In this document: one piece after another, positions 55,037 to 64,000 of the stretch | Layout of the letters: every line of letters starts with the position of its first letter | Position numbering within the stretch: the first letter of the stretch is position 1 | Assembly (NCBI RefSeq): GCF_905163445.1 | Contig: NC_053202.1 | Span: 5,518,001 to 5,582,000, forward strand | Length of the DNA: 64,000 nt | Direction of reading: 5' to 3' | From: Pararge aegeria | Taxonomy: Eukaryota > Arthropoda > Insecta > Lepidoptera > Nymphalidae | Program-made: the position numbers and the translations under genes | Notes under the pieces: model-generated | Database searches by the model: none | Told to the model about the DNA's origin: nothing | What the model saw: the letters and a program-made list of their open reading frames with translations, nothing else

Positions 55037-56929
55037 GCTAGGTACCACTACTTATACATACTTTTGTTAAAGTTCATAAGACCCTTCACATCTGAAACAT
55101 GAAAAGTCAAAGCGTATATGTGATCATAAACTATAATAATATTACTTATCTACTAGGTATGCTAGTAATATCCTAGTTTTTAATGTCTGTGTAAGTGTAT
55201 GTTTTGTCAGTCTCTGGATGAACGTTTTTGATTATATTTTTTTGAAACATTAATTAGTCCGAAGTGTTCTAAGCCATGTTTGATGAAAATCGGTTCAAGA
55301 TGTCCGACGCCACAAAAAATGCCTTCAACATGGGTATCAAACGAACGGGTTTGACTAGTAGAATACTAAACACTATATCAAAATTTTTATTCAAGATGAC
55401 CGCCACAATGGCGAATTAAATTTTTTTCACAACTCCCTCAAAATGGGAAGCAAATGAAATGGCTCGACTAGTAGGATAATGTACACTATAGCCCTTGACC
55501 ACAATCTCATCTTGAGGCAGTCTAATATTATAGCGGACTTATCTGTTACGGGTATGGTTATATTAAATCTAAAACCTAATCGGTATCAACGGGGCCTCGT
55601 ATATTATATCAAAATTAATTTATCTATTTTAAGTAGGCTTACTCTATGTATAGACTTACTCTATGTAACGCACTACTCCGAAAAGTTTTGAAAGATTATG
55701 AAAATTAAGCTCAATTTTCACAATTACTTAACAACTATTAATTGTAAAGTCAACATCTCCTGAGGATTCTCCGGTTTCGAAGCGAAACGTGCTTAGGCAC
55801 ACTTGCACCCTTTCTCTTTTATATATATATATATAGAATTATGAATTTCCGCAAACTAATATGCGAAAAGTTAGAAATTCTCGCTGAGGTTAGAACTCAG
55901 TCCCCCAGATACGGAGGCTGAAGTCCTAACATCTAGACTATCACCGCTTTATTTTTAAACCCTTTCTTAGTGGATAGCAACACTCGAGAAGTAACTTATC
56001 AGACTTTCGTAAAATCTTCGAAACCTGAATCCACTCGTTTTGAAATAAAGTTTAAGTTACATAAGCTTTTCGCAATTAAAAGTAGCTTATGTTACTTCCT
56101 TTATAATCTTCTATACGTGCCTGTGAAAGTTTGATTAAAATACCTTCAGCCGTTCTAAATCATTTGTTTCTTGGCGTTTCAAAAGTGCTTATATCAGGCC
56201 TACTTGAAAAAAATTAATTTTGAAATTGAATTTAACTGCCTAAGCACGTAAAAAACGATTTTGTTGGGTTGATTACGCTATCGTTCAAATAATCAAGTGA
56301 GTTCAACTAGAGGCAGTTATTACGAAACCAAAGCCAGATAATTCAATTTTATTTTTTGTATATTTACGCTAACCTAACACCTGTATTGCACAACACAAAA
56401 TCCTTAACATCATATCCGCGAAACCCTGTAAAAACTGTTTGAGTACCTACTTACTTTTTTTTTAATATTATTTAAGTTAATTTAATAATAAATCATTTTC
56501 AATAGCAGAAATCTAAAAATAAATACAAAATTCAAAATAAAGAACTACCGCAAGCGACTCGTTCAAAGTAAATTTATTTTGCGAAACCAAAACACTCCAA
56601 TCAAGGTAACCAAGTTGGTAATGGAAAAGTTAAAAATAGTTTCTCGAAACTGTAAAGATATTTCTGGAAACTTTTATCTGGTTTACTGATCGTACGTGAC
56701 CTTTCGCACCAAATAGTCTTTTACCCCTAATAATGATTGGCGTCGTGTGAATTTCGAGTATCGAAACTCTTCGACAATCTTCACGCTAAGACGGAATTTA
56801 TTTAACCGATTACCGACGTACTTGTGTGAAAATGCATTTAATGTATAATACCCCTCTTATCCTAATAATTTTGTAAACAACTTAAGTAACTTTAAAATGT
56901 GAATTTGTGACCTAAAACTAAAAAAAAAA

Positions 56930-57237
56930 CGTGTGTGTACTCATGAAAACGCGATAAAAGTTATACTTCTTTGGCGTAAGAAGATAAAAATCTTTTCAAA
57001 ATTTTTATCTATCGCCTTATTACACACTATAGACGCCTTATACACTAACCATAGAAAGAGGGTATTGTTTGAGTTATTGAAAGTCAACTCTCAAACCTTT
57101 ATAGAAAAACTACAATGTTGAGTATAGCTAACTTCATAGTGTCGGTTTTTTGTGAAGGTGTGCGCGCGCATCGTTAACATTTACTCTCACCATTTTTCCC
57201 TAACGCGTCAAAAGAAGTATAACTTCAAAAAAGCAAC
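56930..57237. mobile_element. MITE with AAGTTATACTTCTTT TIR
   Basis: Left GATAAAAGTTATACTTCTTTGG, right CGCGTCAAAAGAAGTATAACTTC. A near relative lies at 62532-62990 with the same GTGTGCGCGCGCATCGTT and TTACTCTCA...CATTTTTCCCTAAC body. Confidence 0.75.
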
Positions 57238-57949
57238 ATTTTTTTTTCTTATTATAATTTCAATTATATAGGTTTGTAAATAATTATAAAATAATACTTT
57301 AATAGCCTCACCCGCTCACATTGCTAATAACGTAGACGGCACTAAGCTTACAAAAATAGGAATTTGTCATTTCTGAATTTTCTTCGTCCGTGGCCGTAGC
57401 CTGTGATTTAGAGTTCCGGTATGATTTCGCGTATAAACCCATTTAGGGTATGGTTTTAAAATAACTATCCTAACCTTAACAGGTCAACCCGTTACCATTT
57501 CAGACTGAATCTTCGCTTACTAACAAGTTAGATGGCGCTCATGGGCAGTATTGTAGTAGGCAAACAAAAATCAGTACTACAGAATTTTATACACCAAAAC
57601 CAATTAGAAGAGGACATTCGAAAACGACTTCACGATTGCGAGCGCAAAACTTGTACTAAGGGCGCTGGCACACTTTGACATTGATTTCATAATGCGAGTG
57701 CAATAAGATTTGTGACGTCAAAGCGGTCAACTCTTCGTTCGTATTTCGCGACACCTGTGGTATTGCGATCATACTTATCATCATTATTGTCCTAATGCTG
57801 GGCACGGGTTACTTCCCTTATAAGATTTTTAATTAGAGCACAGACTTCGCTGGTCCTATTTGCGCGATTTTTATCACATTTGTAAACCTAAGCCATTTAA
57901 CGTTAACATTGAAATCATTATGGTAACATAAAACGAATGTCCTCTAGAA

Positions 57950-58230
57950 CTTGCTGTAACGGTGAAGGAAAACATCCTGAGGAAACCTGCATGCCTGAGA
58001 GTTCTTTAGTTTTTGGATGGGCACATAACGATTACCATCTGAGGGGTTGGTCGCAGGAAGATCTTCCTATTGTCAAGATCGAGCGTAACGCCTGAGAGTT
58101 CTTCACAATATTCTAATATGCGTGCGAAGTCTACTTACTAGGCAATCTCTGTGGACTACTCGACGAGAGTGTATTGTTAGACTCCACACACCTTTGAGAA
58201 CTTTATGGAGAATTCTCAAGCATGCAGGTT
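57950..58230 (+). repeat. SINE family B fragments, rearranged
   Basis: AACGGTGAAGGAAAACATCCTG..., then the inverted piece CTCCACACACCTTTGAGAAC...AGCATGCAGGTTTCCTTC. Confidence 0.55.
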
Positions 58231-58491
58231 TCCTTCGATACAAAGTTAGATATATATTTGAATTGGAAGTTATTATTGTGGAACCCTATTTTTTTCATTA
58301 TAGGCATATAATAGTTTCCATAGAGTTCCTTTGCACCTTGAATTTTTATCTATAACCGGAAATTCACCACTTCAAGGAAATTGAATAAAGAATACCTATC
58401 TACTAGCCAGCCCTAACAAAACACTTCCGGCGTTTGACAAATTAATAAAGTTGCATTTTGATAAATTTTTAAATAGTCGATATGGTATATA

Positions 58492-58757
58492 AAGCGGTGA
58501 TAGATCAGTAGGTAGGAGCCAGACATCGGGGGACCAAGTTCCAATCCTCCCACGCACCTCTAACTTTCCTAAGTTATGTGCGTTTATAATTAAAATATAG
58601 TTTGCTTCAACGGTGAAGGAAAACATCGTGAGGAAACCTGCATGCCTGAGAGTTCTTGATAGTGTTCCGTTAGTGTGGAGTCCACCGATCTTCACTCATT
58701 GTGGGAGGAGACCCGTGCCCTGTAGTGGGCCAGTAATGGGTTGATAAGATGATGAGG
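58492..58757 (+). repeat. SINE family B, nearly complete
   Basis: AAAGCGGTGATAGATCAGTAGG ... GAGGAAACCTGCATGCCTGAGAG ... GGAGGAGACCCGTGCCCTGTAGTGGG and TTGATAAGATGATGAGG. Confidence 0.8.
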
Positions 58758-58759
58758 TA

Positions 58760-59700
58760 TGGTATTGTGTGGTATTCGAAGATCACCATACAGATCTCAC
58801 CATCACTCCGCGGCCCGCGGGAGTCACGAAACTACGAATAACACTAGATATATGTGACGTGATGGCTCACAATTTACGTTAAATGACGTTGATAATATAA
58901 ATTGTAAATATAGTCCTTCCAGGCACCACGGGTATATTTTTCCCTTAATTCCCTCCGAGAAATACAATGCTGTCGGCTTAAAAATGTAACAAGTCATACA
59001 TTTTATATTAATGTTACAATTTTACACAAATGTGTGACAATTAAGACGATGTTTCTTTCTTAATACAATCTTATAATCGTTCACCAATAGTCAAATACAA
59101 ACAATGCTTTAATTTTATTTATAAATATTATAAGGCCATTAAACGCGTAAATAAATACACGCATAATACGTCACACAATCATATCTGCGAAAAAAACCTG
59201 TTATTGTTGTGATAATAAAATTATGCTTAACTTTTCAACTGACTTCCTAAAATAAGTAAACCAGTTACACGCATGTTTGTTCTTGGTGATGCTACTTCAA
59301 TCTCGCATATTATAATTGCCTGGGTCACCTGGGTGGTTTAGTGGTTATCAGGTTCGGCTGCAGATTACGAGGTTTTGGGTTAGATTAAAAAATAAATCTT
59401 CAGTACCGGCCAGGGGTTAGAAACATTGGGAAGCTACCCGTGCACTTCTGCCTCGGAGAGCATGCTAAGCCGCCGATCCCGGTTATTATCATTAATATGT
59501 GTAAATAATTGTTAAAGCCCGCAGAACCGCATTAGAGCAGCGTGGTAGGTCCAAGCTGTAAAACAACAATAAAATCAAAAAAATCTGTTGTAAAAATGTT
59601 AAGAACTTGTGAATAGTTTAGGTGCAAATTTTTAAAATCTGGAGGAGGCCTTTGCTAAAAAGCAAGATAATCAAGCGAAACCAGTGTCTGTATCTAAGTA
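58760..59700. other. Intergenic, repeat unit 1 of a direct pair
   Basis: Carries ACGCATAATACGTCACACAATC...TTATGCTTAACTTTTCAACTG (59158-59275), repeated at 60196-60300. A stretch with GTTAGAAACATTGGGAAGCTACC (~59,415) is a dispersed repeat. No gene is seen. Confidence 0.5.
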
Positions 59701-59708
59701 TATATTAC

Positions 59709-59922
59709 CCGGCTAAGTTTGTTGTGGGCTTCTTCTTAGACCAGGGTGCGTTTGGAACCCTCGTAGCTTAAGTTTTCAGTTTACGAATGTACTCGTAGTT
59801 ATCGCCATCACTACTCACTGCTATGTACACATTTTGTATATAATTAACGCATCAAAAGTGCCATCTATGTGCCTATTTGAATGAAAAAATATTTGACTTT
59901 GACTTTGTCTTTGACTTATAAA
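59709..59922 (+). repeat. LINE 3' end (TTTGAC-tail family)
   Basis: CGGCTAAGTTTGTTGTGGGC...CCTCGTAGCTTAAGTTTTCAG...TATTTGACTTTGACTTTGTC. Confidence 0.75.
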
Positions 59923-60197
59923 TACGTGAAGCAAAAGCTTTGTACCCTATTTAGGAAAATTGCGCGTAAACTATAAAATTTCCCACATTTATATCATTAA
60001 TATAAAGAAGAAGTACAGAATACTATACTATAAATACAATAAATACGTTAAATCAATATAAAAACAACACACGCATTACATATGCGTGTGTTTGTGAACT
60101 TATTTAATCATCTTTTGGATTATTTTAAAAATAAGCAAATTAACAGTGTCAGTGTCAGTGCCTTGGCAAAGTCTAGAAAGATAATAGAAGTTTAATT

Positions 60198-60300
60198 CAC
60201 GCATAATACGTCACACAATCATATCTGCGAAAAAAACCTTGTGTCACTGTCGTGATATTAAAATTATGCTTAACTTTTTAACTGACCACATTAAATAAGT
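60198..60300 (+). repeat. Direct repeat copy 2 (unit as at 59158)
   Basis: CGCATAATACGTCACACAATCATATCTGCGAAAAAAACC and CTTAACTTTTTAACTGACC, 1.04 kb downstream of copy 1. Confidence 0.7.
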
Positions 60301-61430
60301 TAATTGGCAAAGTCTGTGATAATAGAAGTATAGTCCATAAATCGAAAGAAGAAGAAGTAGTCTTTGACAATAGAACCCTAATAATGTTCAAACTTATCAT
60401 TTAAATTTATTATAGTCGAATTTTGACCACTGGGTGACCTCTAAGATAATTAAATACTCAATATAAATTTAATTATTGTTGTAAAGACTAAATAAACAAA
60501 GCATACTTAATGTAGTAACTCTTTTCCGGGCCGGACGACCTCTGCCGGGTCCTAAGGGCTGCTATATAAGATCGACTTGTTTCAAGCATTTCAAATACCA
60601 TTTTAACATACCTAAGTTCTAAGTGCGGAAAAGAATTTAAGGTCGATATAGTCAACGTTTCTTATCATTACATCTTTGTAATTTATTCTTGAATTTGTTG
60701 GTAAACAAAAAGGCTTTCAAGCAAAAGTTCGTTTTGAAGCTTAGAGGATTCCGTATAATTTAAAACTAAATTTTAAATAATCTGTATGACAGCATTACTA
60801 CTTCATTGTAAGTTTATAATCGACTTTTTAAGATAAATATACAGATGTTTTTATGAGCATAAAAATAGATATAAAAAAAAAACATTATTAATTTTGCTTG
60901 TTTTTATTAATTTTGTTTCGTTTTGTTTTCTTTGTAACGCCTTACACTACAAATTTACAAAAAAATTGTTTACATAATAAAACATAGCATATAAAACATA
61001 GTTATTTAAGAGCTCATCATAGTATTTGACGGAGCCAGGGCAGCACGTTGCAACACGTGTTCTCTGCATGCTCTGCGAATTGTGTCTCTGTTTATTAGCG
61101 ATGGTTTTCTAGCTACCATCAGTTGAACCATCTTCTAGATCCATCAATTATTACTTTTATAAAGAAAATACTTGTCTTATTATGTAAACAACCATTAGTT
61201 TTATTGTAAGGAATTTTTGAATTTCATACTCTTTCGCCTTATACACATGCACACGCTCGCATTATCACTCCAACTCAAAACAAGCATACACACTCACACA
61301 GACATATACACATGCACACACACGCACACATACACACAACAATTATTATGTTTCTTGCATGCTGAACTAACTGTATACTTTATTTATACAACAACTTGGT
61401 TTAGAACATAATATAATCATAGCTTTAGTT
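60300..61430. other. Intergenic, no gene recognised
   Basis: A GC-richer stretch (60525-60575) with TATATAAG at 60563-60570 could be promoter-like but lacks a clear initiator at the right distance. CA-rich microsatellite at ~61,275-61,340. Confidence 0.4.
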
Positions 61431-61934
61431 TCGGAGGTGGGCGCGGCGGCTGGAACGCAGTTTTAAACTTTTCCTGTCGCCATCGTCTCTATTGTTATTG
61501 ATTCAATGTAATCTGATCATAAATAAATGAATTTTTAATTTAATTTAATTTATTACAAATATGAACAAAATAATAACGTCATATATTTGTATAGAAAATC
61601 TTTATTGACTAATAACCCATTTTTTTTCGAAGTGGAAAAGTTCGATTGCTACCTCCGGCCCTTGGACAGGTAGAAGTAGAACATAACCTCCATAATAAAA
61701 ATAAAATATAAAAGGCTGCGGAACCCTAAAACTCGTAGTGATTACTGGTAATGATAATTAAGTCATTTTAATTTGGTATTGTGAACCAGTATTGTTCTCT
61801 TATGTGATATGTAAACCGACAAACTCGAACCAGTTTTAAGTGCATCCGGATTAAGTAGGCCTCGCTCAATTAAGTTACGAATTTTTATTACACTATCAGC
61901 AAACTATGTGGTAAGAATAGAGTTACACAAGAAT

Positions 61935-62530
61935 TGGTCTGGTGGCTTCGGCCGTGGCCAACCTAGCGACAAACTCAAAAGTCAAAGTCAAAGTCAAAAA
62001 TATCTTTATTCAAGTAGGCCCACAGGTGGCACTTTTGATGCGTACGAAACCTTACGTACTTTAAGAATAACACGGTAGTGAGATGATGGCGATAACCACA
62101 TTCGTAAACTTAAAACTAAAGCTACGAGGGTTCCAAACGCGTCCCGGTCTAAGAAGAAGCCCACAACAAACTTAGCCGGGTGTTTTTTTTTTTTTTTGTT
62201 ATCGCCATCTCACAATGTCATTTTAAATTATTAGAAGAGCAACCTGGTTAGAGCAATAATTTACACCCAAGCTTTTTTATCGTTTACGTAGTCCTTTATA
62301 CTATAATAGGACTTTTCTATAAGCTTACGTTTAATACAAACTTTGAACTTTTTAAGAGACATCTCCAAGATGTCAATTAAAGACAAAGACCGCTAAGCGA
62401 TGTAGCGTTCAGGTTCCAACCGATTAGGGGTATAGGTTTAATATAACTGCCATACTACCTTAGCAGGTTAGCCCGCTACCATCTTGCTAAGATTGCATTC
62501 AAGGGCTAACTTGTAATGGAATAAAAAAAA
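61935..62530 (+). repeat. SINE family C split by a LINE 3' end
   Basis: GGCTTCGGCCGTGGCCAACCTAGCGACAAACTC, then a LINE piece, then AAAGACAAAGACCGCTAAGCGATGTAGCG through GGGCTAACTTGTAATGGAAT. Confidence 0.75.
61978..62370 (-). repeat. LINE 3' end nested in SINE C
   Basis: AAAGTCAAAGTCAAAGTC tail, GGTGGCACTTTTGATGCG, GAGGGTTCCAAACGCGTCCCGGTC...CACAACAAACTTAGCCGGG, running to AAGACATCTCCAAGATGTC-like text. Confidence 0.7.
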
Positions 62531-62531
62531 A

Positions 62532-62990
62532 CGTGTGTGTACTTATGTACACGCGTTAGAAGTTATATCTTCTTTGGCGTAACAAGATAAAAATCTTTTC
62601 AATAATTTTATCTTTCGCCTTATTCTAGGTAAAAAGGTATTTGATAAATTGAAAGTTTTATACGGCATTATCTAGTTAAAAAAAGTTGAACTTAATATCA
62701 CAAAAAAATATTTCTACATTATTAAAGAAATGAAATAATATATAATATATACATAATAAATTTGGAAAACTTAATACACTAATTATTGAACAACCAAGTT
62801 TCAGTGGATATTATTTGTACAATTTAATCAATTTAATCATCGGAATGAGCCCGCAGACTTTGAAGTGTACACTGTCAAACCTTTTAGCTAACTTCAGGGT
62901 GTCGGTTCTTTGTGACGGTGTGCGCGCGCATCGTTGAAATTTACTCTCATCATTTTTCCCTAACCCGCCAAAAGTATAACTTCAAAAAAA
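62532..62990. mobile_element. MITE with AAGTTATACTTCTTT TIR, longer copy
   Basis: GTGTGTGTACTTATGTACACGCG, GAAGTTATATCTTCTTTGGCG at the left and CCGCCAAAAGTATAACTTC at the right. Its interior is larger than that of the copy at 56930. Confidence 0.7.
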
Positions 62991-63059
62991 AACACCGGTT
63001 ACGTTATTCTACGTCTTAAAGATTAATTTCTCTTTCAATCATACCATCTCGGAAAGAGA

Positions 63060-63150
63060 AGGTTTTATGCCGTAGCCCATAGCAGTGTTAGCACTAAGGC
63101 TTCACGTTCGGGGGCCGAGTTCAAAACTCGACACGGACATCAAAATTATG
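63060..63150 (+). repeat. SINE family B head, fragment
   Basis: GCCGTAGCCCATAGCAGTGTTAGCAC...GTTCGGGGGCCGAGTTCAAAACTC. Confidence 0.5.
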
Positions 63151-63177
63151 CACATTTTAAGAAATTTAAGATCACCT

Positions 63178-63480
63178 TATTTTTATTCCACTACAAATTA
63201 GCCCTTGACTGCAATCTTACCTGGTGGTAAATGTTCTAAGATGGTAGTAGGCTAACCAGTTAGGGAGTATGGTAGTCATACCCCTAATCGGTTTCTACGC
63301 GACATCGCACCATCACTAAATCGCTTAGCGGCATGTCTTTGTCGGCGGGGTGGTAACTAACCGCAGCCAAAGCCTCCCACCAGAAATTATAAATTCCGCT
63401 CGCCGTTATTCCAGGGAGGTCGTCAACTTGCTTAAATTGAAAACGTACATAACTCCGAAAAATCAGCCGGGGTTCGAACA
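63178..63480 (-). repeat. SINE family C
   Basis: Reverse complement: TTCCACTACAAATTAGCCCTTGAC...TTTCTACGCGACATCGCACC...GGGGTGGTAACTAACCGCAGCC. Confidence 0.75.
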
Positions 63481-63756
63481 CGGTCTCCACAGAAGGAAAG
63501 CCGATGCCGTATCCACTAGGCTGTCACCGCTTCCAGTGTTAAGCCTCATGTTCCCGTAACTACATGGGCTACCACGTCTTTCAGACTGGAACACAGTATT
63601 GTAACATTGCTACTTCGTGGTAGTAATATGGCGGTAGTATTTCCCTGGACGAGCTCTGACTCAAAAAGCTCTAAGTACTACTACTACTAGCCTAAACCCT
63701 TTCACATTCTGAGAGGAGTACCGTGCCTTGTTGTGCAGCCAGTAGTGGGATGTACA

Positions 63757-63833
63757 CAGTGGCGTGCATAGAGGGTATGCGCAGGGTATGCAGATGATAT
63801 AAAATGGAGAAAATCTCCAGTACGAGTTATAAA
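63757..63833. mobile_element. hAT-type MITE, left half
   Basis: CAGTGGCGTGCATAGAGGGTATGCGCAGGGTATG, then GATATAAAATGGAGAAAATC and TCCAGTACGAGTTATAAATAC. The element stops there, and other sequence follows. Confidence 0.7.
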
Positions 63834-64000
63834 TACCATACACCTTTGTGTAATATACTTGAGAAATAACAACGCGTAGTCCGAGCAATCGTTTGTTTCA
63901 AACTCGCTAGTTACACACACTTAGTTTTTAAGATTAACATTCATTATCAAACTACCCACATATATACTACATTATCCCCCCCTTTTTGTAAATAAATCTT

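Noticed and set aside
56933..57121. 62-codon plus-strand frame
   Set aside because: Falls inside a MITE that has a non-coding relative at 62532.
60563..60570. TATATAAG as a second core promoter
   Set aside because: No initiator-like sequence at about 30 bp, no donor in the following 200 bp.
61217..61411. 64-codon open frame
   Set aside because: Encoded by a CA-rich microsatellite (HTH/TYT repeats).

Overview
This window looks like nuclear DNA of a lepidopteran insect, probably a butterfly. It is AT-rich, the one clear gene is split into many small exons by introns with GT..AG ends, and the rest is a dense mosaic of short transposable elements: several tRNA-derived SINE families, 5'-truncated non-LTR (LINE) 3' ends, and MITEs of hAT and pogo type. 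I recognised the family types from memory. The species cannot be told from the sequence alone.

Region 1-19,800 holds one confidently identified gene on the minus strand: CFAP58 (also CCDC147), a coiled-coil protein of motile cilia and sperm flagella. I could place 16 consecutive exons with compatible phases (2,204 coding bases, 734 codons plus 2 bases), from the start codon at 19655 to the donor at 2258. The last ~130-140 residues expected for the family lie beyond the left edge. The introns are full of SINE and LINE remnants, and two of these reach to within about a dozen bases of splice donors. About 100-130 bp upstream of the start codon are two RFX X-box-like motifs, as expected for a ciliary gene.

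Region 19,800-34,500 has no gene I can identify. A possible tiny first exon lies at 21301-21331. There is a frame-broken LINE fragment at ~22,000-22,620, three strong hairpins (two abutting at 24,261-24,391, one at 27,039-27,106), and Lepidoptera-type dispersed repeats.

Region 34,500-35,300 carries what looks like a core promoter and non-coding first exon on the plus strand: TATATAAG, an initiator-like CAGTC 31 bp downstream, then a GTGAGT donor. The donor region is itself tandemly duplicated. A possible signal-peptide exon at 43,373-43,417 might belong to this or another gene. No continuation could be shown.

Region 35,300-64,000 is mostly transposable-element mosaic. It gives a good relative chronology: LINEs nested in SINEs, MITEs nested in an RTE-type LINE, and four hAT-type MITEs with 8-bp target-site duplications (three perfect, plus one with 7 of 8 matching). 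Two pogo-type non-autonomous elements with TA duplications are also present, one of which (47,429-48,030) may keep a remnant of the transposase start.

No rRNA, intact tRNA gene, CRISPR array or bacterial-type operon was seen. The candidate novelties are therefore regulatory and structural rather than a new protein system.
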